A DNA stretch of 56,241 bases from positions 1 to 56,241 of the forward strand of contig JAHHHB010000036.1 in assembly GCA_019359545.1 (NCBI GenBank). The letters run 5' to 3'. This document shows positions 15,905 to 24,229 of the stretch, one piece after another. A program made the translations under genes and the position numbers. The notes beneath the pieces are model-generated. The model did not search any database. It worked only from the letters and a program-made list of their open reading frames with translations, and was not told the origin of the DNA. The DNA is from Desmonostoc geniculatum HA4340-LM1. Lineage in GTDB: Bacteria > Cyanobacteriota > Cyanobacteriia > Cyanobacteriales > Nostocaceae. Numbering within the stretch: the stretch's first letter is position 1; each line of letters opens with the position of its first letter.

Positions 15905-16549
15905 CTATGGTGATAACCGCTGAATTTTCCAAATGCCATTATCTAAATGGCTATAGAGTAAGCGATCGTGCAGACGACTAGGGCGCCCTTGCCAAAATTC
16001 AATTTCTGTGGGGATCACTCGTAAGCCTCCCCAATGAGGTGGTCGGGGGATCTCTTGATTTTCATATTGACTGTTAAACTCCTGCAAGCGCCGCTCAAGA
16101 ACTTCTCGGCTTTCTATGACTTCGCTTTGATTAGATACCCACGCACCCAGGCGACTGTTAGCAGGGCGGCTGTGAAAATACTGATTGGACTCAGTTTCGG
16201 AAACTTTCTCTACATAGCCACAAATCCGTACTTGACGTTCCAGTTCTGCCCACCAAAAAACTAAAGCCGCCTGGGGATTTTCTGCCAGTTCTTGTCCTTT
16301 GTGACTGTTATAGTTGGTGAAGAAGGTAAAGCCCCGTTCATCAAAATCTTTAAGCAGCACCATTCTAGCTGAGGGCTTACCATCTGGTGTAGCGGTAGCA
16401 ATAGTCATGGCATTGGGTTCGGGAAGTTGGGCTGCTAGTGCCTGATCGAACCATTTTTTAAATTGAATAAAAGGGTTGAGGTCAACTTCGAGTTCGCTCA
16501 AACCTTCTAAGGTGTAGTCTTTGCGGAGGTCAGCTATGGTTTTGTCCAT
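15905..16549 (-). CDS. pdxH: Pyridoxamine 5'-phosphate oxidase
   Basis: PdxH oxidises pyridoxine or pyridoxamine 5'-phosphate to pyridoxal 5'-phosphate with FMN and oxygen. The split-barrel signature is complete: [47 protein letters not shown] and, at the C-terminus, the WGGLRVIP and [11 protein letters not shown] motifs that contact FMN and substrate. From the ATG at 16549 the protein has 214 residues, close to the 218 of E. coli. AGGAAG lies 9-10 bases before this start. A longer frame from 16582 lacks such a site. It stands alone and converges on azoR through a heptanucleotide repeat. Confidence 0.95.
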   Translation of the reverse strand: MDKTIADLRKDYTLEGLSELEVDLNPFIQFKKWFDQALAAQLPEPNAMTIATATPDGKPSARMVLLKDFDERGFTFFTNYNSHKGQELAENPQAALVFWWAELERQVRICGYVEKVSETESNQYFHSRPANSRLGAWVSNQSEVIESREVLERRLQEFNSQYENQEIPRPPHWGGLRVIPTEIEFWQGRPSRLHDRLLYSHLDNGIWKIQRLSP

Positions 16550-16676
16550 TGTAATTTGCTTCCTAGCTATCAGATAGGACAATACATTTCTTTGTTAAAA
16601 ATATCTACGATCGCCATCGGCGCCAACGCCAGTTTTACAATTTATCTCAACGAGTACTGAAAACAGATTGCATCAG

Positions 16677-17762
16677 ATGCGCCGTCCTGCCTCCCTTAAA
16701 CCCCTGTTAATCTATGGTCTGAGCGGTCCGCTGATCGCTCTTAATGTCTGGTTGCTATCCGTGCTTTTTCGCTATTTCCAGCATCCAATCAGCATTTTGA
16801 GCATTGCTGCAATTCTGGCTTTTTTACTCAATTACCCTGTTAAGTTCTTTGAACGCGCTCGGATTACTCGCACTCAAGCGGTGATTGTTGTCTTGCTTGC
16901 TACTTTAACCATTTTGGTCATCCTGGGCGTGACGCTAGTACCAATGGTGATTGACCAAACAATCCAATTATTAAATAAGATTCCTGATTGGTTAGCTGCC
17001 AGTCAAGCAAACCTAGAGCAGTTTGAGGCCATCGCCAAGCAACGACGTTTACCTTTGGATTTGAGGGTTGTGAGTAGTCAAATCAATGCCAACATTCAGA
17101 ATCTGGTACAACAAATAGCTTCTGGTGCAGTCGGATTTGCAGGAACGCTATTGTCAGGATTATTTAACGTAGTGCTAATAGTGGTGCTGGCGTTTTATAT
17201 GCTTTTGTATGGCGATCGCGTTTGGTATGGTCTGGTGAATCTTTTGCCTTTTAATATAGGAGATCCCCTTACCGCATCCTTACGGCTAAATTTCCAAAAC
17301 TTCTTTCTGAGCCAGTTGTTATTGGGACTATTCATGGTAATAACCCTGACACCAATTTTCTTAATCATGAAAGTGCCTTTTGCTCTGTTGTTTGCCATAT
17401 TAATCGGGATTTCAGAACTGATTCCCTTTATTGGAGCATCTCTCGGCATCGGTCTAGTGACACTTTTGGTATTGTTGCAAAATTGGTGGTTAGCAGTTCA
17501 AGTTGCACTGGTAGCAATTCTCATGCAGCAGGTTAAAGATAATCTATTAGCTCCCAGATTACTCGGCAATTTTATCGGACTCAATCCCATCTGGATTTTT
17601 GTTGCTATTTTGATGGGGTATGAAATTGCCGGATTGTTAGGGACACTTGTTGCTGTTCCCATTGCTGGTACTATTAAAGGCACTTTTGATGCTATAAAAA
17701 GCGGCAAACCTGGTGAATTTGTATCAAGAGTTACTATTCATCATGAGCCGCCTCTTGATTAA
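16677..17762 (+). CDS. AI-2E family transporter (TqsA/PerM-like membrane protein)
   Basis: The 361-residue protein has about eight hydrophobic segments arranged as two or three at the N-terminus, a hydrophilic domain around residues 85-150 (QTIQLLNKIPDWLAASQ), and five at the C-terminus. The family words ELIPFIGASLG and LVAVPIAGTIK are present. Members export autoinducer-2 in E. coli (TqsA) or other small molecules or ions; the substrate here is not known. The ATG at 16677 is chosen over the TTG at 16668. A rubredoxin gene follows after 56 bases and may share the transcript. Confidence 0.88.
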   Translation: MRRPASLKPLLIYGLSGPLIALNVWLLSVLFRYFQHPISILSIAAILAFLLNYPVKFFERARITRTQAVIVVLLATLTILVILGVTLVPMVIDQTIQLLNKIPDWLAASQANLEQFEAIAKQRRLPLDLRVVSSQINANIQNLVQQIASGAVGFAGTLLSGLFNVVLIVVLAFYMLLYGDRVWYGLVNLLPFNIGDPLTASLRLNFQNFFLSQLLLGLFMVITLTPIFLIMKVPFALLFAILIGISELIPFIGASLGIGLVTLLVLLQNWWLAVQVALVAILMQQVKDNLLAPRLLGNFIGLNPIWIFVAILMGYEIAGLLGTLVAVPIAGTIKGTFDAIKSGKPGEFVSRVTIHHEPPLD

Positions 17763-17818
17763 ATCAGATGAAAATTTAATACTGAAGCAATGCCAATAAT
17801 TTACTAGGGGAATGGAAA

Positions 17819-17983
17819 ATGCAAAAGTATATATGTACTGTTTGTGGTTATATCTACGATCCAGAAGAAGGTGATGAAGACGGCGGTATAGCAGCAGGAA
17901 CAGCCTTTGAAAGCATTCCAGACGATTGGGTGTGTCCGACTTGCGGTGCAGCAAAATCAGACTTTGAACCTTATGAAGGGTGA
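17819..17983 (+). CDS. Rubredoxin, short form
   Basis: This 54-residue protein carries the complete rubredoxin iron site: Cys6-x2-Cys9 (CTVCGY) and Cys39-x2-Cys42 (CPTCGA). The acidic middle part ([10 protein letters not shown]) and the aromatic residues Tyr11, Tyr13 and Trp37 are typical. It passes single electrons from a reductase to partners such as rubrerythrin or peroxidases. It lacks the C-terminal membrane helix of RubA, the rubredoxin used in photosystem assembly, so it is a soluble form. A good ribosome-binding site (AGGGG, 8 bases upstream) supports the ATG at 17819. It lies 56 bases after the AI-2E family gene. Confidence 0.93.
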   Translation: MQKYICTVCGYIYDPEEGDEDGGIAAGTAFESIPDDWVCPTCGAAKSDFEPYEG

Positions 17984-18028
17984 AGAGAAAAGCTAGTCTA
18001 GAAAGTAGATGCCTGAAAAGAGATATTT

Positions 18029-19318
18029 TTGAAATTGCTATCGTTACAAATTGTAGTTATTGGGGGTGGGGCAGCGGGGTTTTTTGGCGCGATCGCTTGT
18101 GCTAAAGTCAACCCTGATGCCCAAGTTACTTTAATCGAAGCTAGTCGCCAACCCCTAGCGAAAGTGCTAATTTCTGGTGGTGGACGCTGTAACGTCACTC
18201 ACGCTTGCTTCGATCCTGGGGAATTAGTGCAAAATTACCCTAGAGGCGCAAAAGCCTTGCGGGGTGCTTTTACTCGATTTCAAGCTCAAGATACAGTAGC
18301 TTGGTTTGCTGCTCACGGAGTCCATTTAAAAACTGAAGCCGATGGTCGAATGTTTCCTATTACCAATACTTCAGAAACCATTGTAGAGTGTTTGATTAAA
18401 GCAGCGGCGACATCTGGGGTCAAACTTCGCATCGGTACGCCTGTAAGTTCAGTGAAAAGGACTTCCAAAGACCAGGGGTTTGATATCCTGTTGAAGTCGG
18501 GAGAGATAATTAAATGCGATCGCCTACTTCTTGCTACGGGCGGTACCTTGGCAGGTTATAAAATTGCTAGGGAGTTAGGACATAAAATCGAATCACCCGT
18601 TCCCTCTTTATTTACCTTTAACATTCTGGATCAAAAGCTGAGGGAGTTGGCTGGAGTTAGTGTTAACTCTGTACAATTGCGATTATCTGTAGGCGGAAAA
18701 TCCCCATTACAACAAACTGGGCTATTACTGATTACTCATTGGGGTTTGAGTGGCCCTGCTGTTTTAAAGCTTTCTGCTTGGAGTGCAAGAGTTCTGCACG
18801 AAAGCCGCTATCAAGCAACATTACTAATTAATTGGCTGCCTGATTTCCAACCAGAACAAGTACGACAACAAATTTTAGCAGTCAAGAATCAATGGGGAAA
18901 GAAAGCGATCGCATTACATCGTGGTGTTGACCTACCCCATCGTCTCTGGCAATATATCATTGCCCGTGCAGGTATTACCACAGAAGACCGTTGGGCAGAA
19001 ATATCTAATAAAAAGTTAAATCTGTTGGTGCAAGAACTCACTCAGGGGGAATATCTAATCAGTGGCAAAGGAGTTTTTAAAGAAGAATTTGTGACTTGTG
19101 GCGGAGTTAATCTCAAAGAAGTTAACTTCAAAACAATGGAAAGTAAGTTAGTTCCTAATCTTTACTTTGCTGGAGAAATTTTAGATATTGATGGTGTGAC
19201 TGGCGGTTTTAACTTCCAAAGTGCTTGGACAACTGCCTATTTAGCTGGTAACGCTATGGGAACTAATACAGCAGAATTCAGAAGTCAAGCAGCCTTTAGT
19301 CATAGCTTTGAAAGTTAG
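18029..19318 (+). CDS. HI0933-like NAD(P)/FAD-dependent oxidoreductase
   Basis: The 429-residue flavoprotein starts with a dinucleotide-binding fold (VVIGGGAAGFFGAIACA). The family signature KVLISGGGRCNVTHACFDP follows, then LLLATGG and the C-terminal FAD motif FAGEILDIDGVTGGFNFQSAW. These are the marks of the HI0933 (BaiN/YhiN) family, whose physiological substrates are mostly unknown. The start is uncertain. A TTG at 18029 precedes the conserved fold by only eight residues, and no ATG or GTG is available in a better place. It follows the rubredoxin gene by 45 bases on the same strand, so an electron-transfer link between the two products is possible but unproven. Confidence 0.88.
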   Translation: MKLLSLQIVVIGGGAAGFFGAIACAKVNPDAQVTLIEASRQPLAKVLISGGGRCNVTHACFDPGELVQNYPRGAKALRGAFTRFQAQDTVAWFAAHGVHLKTEADGRMFPITNTSETIVECLIKAAATSGVKLRIGTPVSSVKRTSKDQGFDILLKSGEIIKCDRLLLATGGTLAGYKIARELGHKIESPVPSLFTFNILDQKLRELAGVSVNSVQLRLSVGGKSPLQQTGLLLITHWGLSGPAVLKLSAWSARVLHESRYQATLLINWLPDFQPEQVRQQILAVKNQWGKKAIALHRGVDLPHRLWQYIIARAGITTEDRWAEISNKKLNLLVQELTQGEYLISGKGVFKEEFVTCGGVNLKEVNFKTMESKLVPNLYFAGEILDIDGVTGGFNFQSAWTTAYLAGNAMGTNTAEFRSQAAFSHSFES

Positions 19319-19564
19319 GATCTGTATTTCACCAAGTTGAAATCCGTACCCCTAAATAACATAGGGGTAAAGCTCATTGCTAAACCCCTACTCTCTACTA
19401 CCTATTTTTAAGTCAGATGTTAATGCCAACAATCATACAACGAGGGCATGAAAATATTTCTTTCCCAATCACCAGTCCCCAGTCACTATTTTCAAGCTGG
19501 GTATCGCCACGATGAACAGATGCTGGCTAAATTTCAAATCTGGAGGCAAAATTGCTCTCAATTC

Positions 19565-19759
19565 TTATCTAAAACGAGAATTTTGTTTACGACGTTGCTT
19601 GTGCCTAGCAATTGCTTTACGCTTCTCTTTTTCTATCGGCGTCTCGAAGTGACGTTTTTTTCTCATATCTTGGAAAATTCCTGCTTTAGAAACTTCCCGC
19701 TTAAATCTCCGCAGGGCTGATTCAATACCTTCATTCTCCCCTAAAACTACTTGTGTCAT
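19565..19759 (-). CDS. rpsU: 30S ribosomal protein bS21
   Basis: bS21 is a small basic protein of the 30S subunit that helps initiation. The 64 residues match the family along their length ([19 protein letters not shown], then [20 protein letters not shown]) and end in an Arg/Lys-rich tail. The ATG at 19759 is used: GGGAGG lies 8 bases upstream, while the ATG two codons earlier is too close to it. In Nostocales rpsU lies downstream of an RNA-binding-protein gene, exactly as here. A hairpin between the two could make rpsU expression depend on read-through. Confidence 0.95.
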   Translation of the reverse strand: MTQVVLGENEGIESALRRFKREVSKAGIFQDMRKKRHFETPIEKEKRKAIARHKQRRKQNSRFR

Positions 19760-19815
19760 TCTCATTCCTCCCAAATGTGGATGAATAATTCAAAACTAGA
19801 TATAAAATAAAATAT

Positions 19816-19850
19816 TCCAGCAGTTTGAGCCTTTGGCTTTATCTGCTGGA
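19816..19850 (-). terminator. Hairpin between rbp and rpsU
   Basis: On the minus strand TCCAGCAG pairs with CTGCTGGA around an inner AGCC/GGCT helix, and is followed by ATATTTTATTTTATA. It has the form of an intrinsic terminator or attenuator, so rpsU would be transcribed partly by read-through from rbp or from its own promoter. Confidence 0.65.
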
Positions 19851-19881
19851 GACTCTAGATGTGAAATTTTTAGGAATCGAT

Positions 19882-20190
19882 TTAGTAGTTCCTGTTACGG
19901 CGGGCATTACCGCCACCCCAGCTACCACGAGGTGAATTGCTTCTTTCCTCACGGGGTTTGGCTTTGTTTACTCTCAAATCACGTCCCATCCATTCAGCAC
20001 CATCAAGTGCATCAATAGCAGCTTGTTCTTCTGCATCTGTTTGCATTTCTACAAAAGCGAACCCACGCGGCTTACCTGTTTCTCTATCTGTAGGTAATTG
20101 AACACGGGCTACTGTTCCATATTCTGCAAAAGCCCGCCTGAGGTCGTCTTCCGTAACCTGATACGACAGGTTACCAACGTAAATTGACAT
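19882..20190 (-). CDS. RRM-type RNA-binding protein (cyanobacterial Rbp)
   Basis: A single RRM domain fills residues 2-80, with RNP2 IYVGNL at 3-8 and RNP1 RGFAFVEM at 42-49. A short Gly/Arg-rich tail follows (SPRGSWGGGNARRNRNY). Such Rbps bind RNA in cyanobacteria and many are induced by cold. The product has 102 residues from the ATG at 20190. A longer reading from 20253 would run through the leader hairpin. The Shine-Dalgarno GGAG, 6 bases before the ATG, is buried in a 12-bp stem (20196-20234), which suggests control of translation. rpsU lies downstream, as known for Anabaena rbpA1. Confidence 0.95.
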   Translation of the reverse strand: MSIYVGNLSYQVTEDDLRRAFAEYGTVARVQLPTDRETGKPRGFAFVEMQTDAEEQAAIDALDGAEWMGRDLRVNKAKPREERSNSPRGSWGGGNARRNRNY

Positions 20191-20195
20191 AAGAA

Positions 20196-20234
20196 TCTCC
20201 GAATTTAGGGAGTGTAGAGAGTTAAATTCGGAGA
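20196..20234 (-). promoter_or_regulatory. rbp leader hairpin covering the Shine-Dalgarno sequence
   Basis: TCTCCGAATTTA (20196-20207) and TAAATTCGGAGA (20223-20234) form a perfect 12-bp stem with a 15-nt loop. In the rbp mRNA the 3' arm contains GGAG, which ends 6 bases before the start codon, so folding hides the ribosome-binding site. An RNA switch responding to temperature, to Rbp itself or to another factor is a reasonable inference. Confidence 0.7.
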
Positions 20235-20253
20235 GACGCTTTTTAGAAATCAA

Positions 20254-20587
20254 AAGGAGTTACTCAACCGAATATAATCCTTATATGCATAAGTGTAACA
20301 CAGCCTTTGAATATGGACTCACACTGAATTTTATTTCCAAATAAAAAACTCAGGGCAGGCTTGCAACCCTTACAACTAGACTTTTTTGTTGCTTTTACTA
20401 TGACAATTTCAATTGGAAAAGCAAATCGGTATCAACTAGCGATCGCTCAGATAAGTTACTGTTTTGGAAATTCAGATATCTATTAAGCGTTAACGATTTT
20501 TATTCTGCTAGTGGGTTTAACCATACCATAAATGACTATGTTGAAAGCGAATCTGAAAATATTTATTTCCAAATGCCCCAAGTAGTT
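20254..20587. other. Intergenic region upstream of rbp and downstream of cysQ
   Basis: No gene is supported in these 334 bases. They should contain the rbp promoter and the end of the cysQ transcript. One HIP1-like site lies near 20440. Confidence 0.5.
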
Positions 20588-21448
20588 TTAGCTATTGGTG
20601 AACTGGGCTAAAATCCTTTCTGCTTCCTTACACAGCACTTCGTGATATTCACCGTTACTAGCCAGCAAACCTCCCCACTGATTGATATCACCAGTGTTGT
20701 ATTCCAAGGGTGTGCCATCAAAGTGAGTAAATTGACCACCAGCTTCTGTTAAAATCAGTTCTGGGGCTGCCATATCCCAGTCTTTAGGAGCAGATTTGCC
20801 AGAGAGAGAAATGTAAATCTCTGCGTGTTGTTCCACAATGGTGGCGATTTTACACCCAACACTGCCAACAGCTTTTTGATTTTGACAGGGTAAGTTTTGA
20901 AGTAAATAATCTAATCTTTGGTTACGGTGAGAACGACTTACGACTAAGGTTAAATCTTTAACTCGTTTACCTGAGGACACTTGTATAGGAACAGATCCAT
21001 CACAGGTTTCTACAAATGTACCGCTACCTTTTGTAGCATAATACAACCTTTGTGATTCTGGGACTACCACCACTGCTAACACTGGGCGTGTTTCTTTGAC
21101 TAAAGCAATGTGAATGGCATATTCTCCAGTTTTTTCGATAAAGTCCCGCGTGCCATCCAAAGGATCGATAATCCACACCCAAGGAGTGGAGGGTTGTGGA
21201 CACTTATTTATAGATTGATAGGTTTCTTCGCTGATGTAAATAAAATCTTCATTACCCAAACTCGCTTGTAGCTTTTCGAGAATATATTGACTGACAGCTA
21301 CATCGGCAATGGTGACAGGCTCATTTTGTTTATATTCTACTGCTAAATTAGGATTTTTAGCGGTGCCGTGGTAATACGATCGCAGTATATCAGCTGCTTC
21401 CCAACCTATCTGACGAGCGATCGCTAAAATTTCTTGTAAGTCTTTCAT
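20588..21448 (-). CDS. cysQ: 3'(2'),5'-bisphosphate nucleotidase CysQ / IMPase family
   Basis: The enzyme family removes a phosphate from 3'-phosphoadenosine 5'-phosphate (PAP) or from inositol phosphates with magnesium. The metal-binding motifs are all visible: SEET, WIIDPLDGTRDF and, near the end, WDMAAPELILTEAGG. From the ATG at 21448 the protein has 286 residues. The open frame extends to a TTG at 21520 that overlaps the PfkB-kinase stop codon, but those 24 codons translate a GTAG/CTAC palindromic repeat, so they are rejected. CysQ activity (sulfur metabolism) is more likely than inositol phosphatase, though the superfamily is broad. Confidence 0.85.
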   Translation of the reverse strand: MKDLQEILAIARQIGWEAADILRSYYHGTAKNPNLAVEYKQNEPVTIADVAVSQYILEKLQASLGNEDFIYISEETYQSINKCPQPSTPWVWIIDPLDGTRDFIEKTGEYAIHIALVKETRPVLAVVVVPESQRLYYATKGSGTFVETCDGSVPIQVSSGKRVKDLTLVVSRSHRNQRLDYLLQNLPCQNQKAVGSVGCKIATIVEQHAEIYISLSGKSAPKDWDMAAPELILTEAGGQFTHFDGTPLEYNTGDINQWGGLLASNGEYHEVLCKEAERILAQFTNS

Positions 21449-21486
21449 TAATTTAGCCCGATCTAACTTCAAAATATATAACCTGA

Positions 21487-21514
21487 GTAGGGGTAAACAG
21501 TTGCGCGTCCCTAC
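21487..21514. repeat. 28-bp GTAG/CTAC repeat, degenerate copy
   Basis: This copy has the correct length and ends (GTAGGGG at the left, GTCCCTAC at the right), but its core arms no longer pair fully. It lies just upstream of the true cysQ start and explains the spurious N-terminal extension of that frame. Confidence 0.6.
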
Positions 21515-21516
21515 TT

Positions 21517-22377
21517 TCAATCCATCCAGCGCCGGGTGCCAAAAAATTTACAGGAATCAGCAGCGATATTTGCTGCTAATGCTAGTGCATCGGTAAAACT
21601 TTCTCTTAAAATGTAGTGACAGAAGCCACCGTGAAAAATATCTCCAGATCCTAAGGTATCAACTGCTTGAATCTGGGGCACATCTACAATACCAGTTTTA
21701 GTGCAAGTCAAGTATTCAATTGGTTTTTCTCCGTGGGTTATGGCGATATGAGGAATATCAAATTTGCTCAGATAAGCAAAAACTTCTTCTGGAGTCTGAC
21801 AGTTGGGCGGATAAAAATTAGCCGAACAGATGGCGTAATCTACAAATGGTAGAATTTGCTCAAATCCCGATTTCCAGCTACCACCATCAATGACTACTGG
21901 GATATTTTGGGCTTTCGCCGTTTGGGCTATGGAATAACCAACGGCCATCTGATGTCCATCAATTAGTACGATGGCAACATTTTCTAAAATATTGGCTGGG
22001 ATAGATGCGCTGCTAACTTGAGTTTTCACAGCATTGATGGAAACCACAGCTCGTTGCCCTGTGGCTTGGGTGACAATAATTGAAGAGACGGGTGGTGCTA
22101 AATCAGTGGTAGGCTCAAGATCGGCGATCGCCACTTGATAATTTGCCAAATCACCTCGAATTAGCTGCGTCATTGGGTGAGAACCCACCACACCCAAGAC
22201 TGTAGCCTGATTACCTAAATAGCTAAAAGTCACAGCCGCGTTTGTAGCTGGGCCACCCGCTGCCACACTATAGTCAATAGCAACAATCTTTTGATTATTT
22301 TGAGGGGGAGAGTCAGCAAGGTAAATCAAATCCAAGGTTACTAAACCTACAAATAACCCACGATATAGATTAGTCAT
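21517..22377 (-). CDS. PfkB-family carbohydrate kinase
   Basis: The 286-residue protein has the ribokinase-like fold. A Gly-Gly motif near the N-terminus (AAGGPATNAAVTFSYLG) binds the sugar. The PfkB signature with the catalytic Asp reads DTLGSGDIFHGGF near residue 250. The substrate cannot be told; a sugar or nucleoside is expected. The gene precedes cysQ on the same strand with only a palindromic repeat between, so the two may be transcribed together. The ATG at 22377 is preceded by CAAATGACAAATG-type low-complexity sequence. Confidence 0.9.
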   Translation of the reverse strand: MTNLYRGLFVGLVTLDLIYLADSPPQNNQKIVAIDYSVAAGGPATNAAVTFSYLGNQATVLGVVGSHPMTQLIRGDLANYQVAIADLEPTTDLAPPVSSIIVTQATGQRAVVSINAVKTQVSSASIPANILENVAIVLIDGHQMAVGYSIAQTAKAQNIPVVIDGGSWKSGFEQILPFVDYAICSANFYPPNCQTPEEVFAYLSKFDIPHIAITHGEKPIEYLTCTKTGIVDVPQIQAVDTLGSGDIFHGGFCHYILRESFTDALALAANIAADSCKFFGTRRWMD

Positions 22378-22423
22378 TTGTCATTTGTATTCGTAGTAGT
22401 TTATCAATTATTTTTCCTAAGTT

Positions 22424-22490
22424 TTAACTCCTAACTCCTAAGTTTTAACTCCTAACTCCTAACTCCTAACTCCTAACTCCTAACTTTTAA
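22424..22490. repeat. AACTCCT heptanucleotide tandem repeat
   Basis: AACTCCT units, some broken by AAGTTTT, are repeated about eight times directly before rsmI. A similar unit (TAACTCA/AGGAGTT) occurs at 47761-47826. This is short-tandem-repeat filler of the Nostoc type. Confidence 0.8.
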
Positions 22491-22501
22491 CCTTTTTGCT
22501 C

Positions 22502-23368
22502 ATGCAAACAGATCCCAAACCAAGAACACTTTACGTCGTCGGCACACCAATTGGCAACTTAGAAGATATGACCTTTCGGGCGGTGCGAATTTTACAAACT
22601 GTAGATATGATTGCTGCGGAAGACACGCGCCACACAGGGAAATTGCTACAGCATTTTGAAGTTAAAACACCCCAAATAAGTTACCATGAACATAATCGTA
22701 CCAGTCGCATTCCAGAGTTATTAGAATATTTGGCAAATGATAAAGCGATCGCTCTCGTCAGTGATGCTGGAATGCCGGGAATTTCCGATCCTGGCTATGA
22801 ATTGGTAAAAGCTTGTATTGAAGCGGGTATTCCAGTAGTTCCTATTCCTGGTGCGAATGCAGCAATTACGGCTTTGAGTGCAGCTGGACTATCAACGGAT
22901 CGGTTTGTGTTTGAAGGGTTTCTGCCAGCAAAAACTCAACAGCGACGAGAACATTTAGAATCTCTGCAAACAGAATCTCGCACACTAATTTTCTACGAAT
23001 CGCCGCACCGTTTGCAAGATACTTTACAAGACTTAGCAGAAGTTTGGGGAAGCGATCGCCAAATTGTACTAGGACGCGAGTTAACTAAATTGTATGAGGA
23101 ATTTTGGCGGGGAACGATTGCCCAAGCGATCGCCCACTACAGCCAACGAGAACCCCAAGGTGAATATACCCTGCTGGTGGCGGGAATTCCAGCGAGTCAG
23201 CCCCAATTAACAGAAGAGGAATTGAAAGCTGAATTGAAACAGTTAATCAGTCAAGGAATATCGCGATCGCAAGCTAGTCGTCAACTAGCAAAAGTTACTT
23301 CTCTTCCTCGTCGCCAACTCTATCAACTAGCTCTTTCTTTAGTTCTAGATTCTGATTCTAATATTTAA
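22502..23368 (+). CDS. rsmI: 16S rRNA (cytidine-2'-O)-methyltransferase
   Basis: RsmI methylates the 2'-OH of C1402 in 16S rRNA using SAM, in the decoding site. The 288-residue protein has the tetrapyrrole-methylase-like fold: LYVVGTPIGNLEDMT at the N-terminus, AAEDTRHTGKLL, ALVSDAGMPGISDPG, VVPIPGANAAITAL and FYESPHR. All are diagnostic of the family. The ATG at 22502 is chosen; a TTG two codons earlier is in frame but lies in the repeat. A small C-terminal helical region (SRSQASRQLAK) ends the protein. The gene is monocistronic. Confidence 0.96.
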   Translation: MQTDPKPRTLYVVGTPIGNLEDMTFRAVRILQTVDMIAAEDTRHTGKLLQHFEVKTPQISYHEHNRTSRIPELLEYLANDKAIALVSDAGMPGISDPGYELVKACIEAGIPVVPIPGANAAITALSAAGLSTDRFVFEGFLPAKTQQRREHLESLQTESRTLIFYESPHRLQDTLQDLAEVWGSDRQIVLGRELTKLYEEFWRGTIAQAIAHYSQREPQGEYTLLVAGIPASQPQLTEEELKAELKQLISQGISRSQASRQLAKVTSLPRRQLYQLALSLVLDSDSNI

Positions 23369-23449
23369 ACGTATAAGAATGGTAATATTTTGTATGCAAA
23401 ATATTACCATTATGAATAAAATATTAACGCTTTAATTGCCAGATTTTAG

Positions 23450-24132
23450 ATGGAAAGCTTAGTTCGTTTTTCCTTTTGGAAGCAAATTATTATTGCTCTC
23501 GTATTTTATGTTGTTTTTGGAATGGCATTCTAGCAGTATCCGTGATTTTGATGTCTGTGTCTCGACCGAGTTTAGTGTAACTTCTCTTTGCTTCATTTAG
23601 CAAGAAAGGCAGAGGGCAGGAGGCAGAAGGCAGAAGGGAATTCTGATTCCTGCCCTCTGCCCGTGACTGTAGGGAACAAGGGTTTAAGCCCCCCACCAAA
23701 ATCTCTGATTTGGTGGCCTGCAATTGGTGTGTGTCTGAAGCCCACACCATATTGCTACCTTCTGCCCTCTGCCCTCTGCCTTCTGCCTTCTTCACTGCGA
23801 TATTTTGTGTATTTTTAGGAAGTCACCTCAGGTCTGAAACCCATTCCAAAACTAGGGAATGGAAAAAATATACTATCCCCACTGGATTAATTGCTGTATG
23901 CGCGATCGTAGGTTATTCAATCTACGGCATCTATTGTTTATTATCAACAGGCAACTTTTTGACTCCTTTTAAAGCTCAAGTCGAATGGGGAAGAACTCTT
24001 CAGTTCCGACCATTATTTCTGCTGTTTCCCAGATCCCTGTTAAACGATTTACACGGTTTGTACTTTCCATTTATTCTATTATTTCTGGTAATTATCCTCA
24101 TCTATTTTCAAACAATGGTATCGTTGGGGTAA
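23450..24132 (+). pseudogene. Decayed polytopic membrane gene, probably glycosyltransferase-like
   Basis: Two unlinked pieces of hydrophobic coding sequence remain. The first (23450-23533) reads MESLVRFSFWKQIIIALVFY and stops soon after. The second (about 23794-24132, another frame) has membrane segments and the stretch TPFKAQVEWGRTLQF followed by LFPRSLLNDLHGLYFPFI. That is the kind of C-terminal end seen in mannosyltransferase-like cyanobacterial proteins. Between them lies a repeat block of GGCAGAA units in both orientations (23599-23793). The simplest reading is a gene that was broken by repeat insertion and deletion. The family assignment is weak. Confidence 0.45.
23599..23793. repeat. 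Inverted GGCAGAA/TTCTGCC repeat block
   Basis: The purine-rich run at 23599-23638 (GGCAGAGGGCAGGAGGCAG type) is the inverse of the pyrimidine-rich run at 23758-23793. The pair bounds about 120 bases and can form a large hairpin. It interrupts the decayed membrane gene. Confidence 0.7.
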
Positions 24133-24229
24133 CAACCGTTGGGTAGGATAATTTAAATAGCAGGCATTTATTTTTGTTTTCTGAAAACCTGTTTTTAGTG
24201 ATTAATGAGGAGTTAAATAATATATCTAT

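Noticed and set aside
21449..21520. Longer start of cysQ overlapping the PfkB-kinase stop
   Set aside because: The codons translate a degenerate GTAG/CTAC repeat and use TTG; the ATG at 21448 fits the family.
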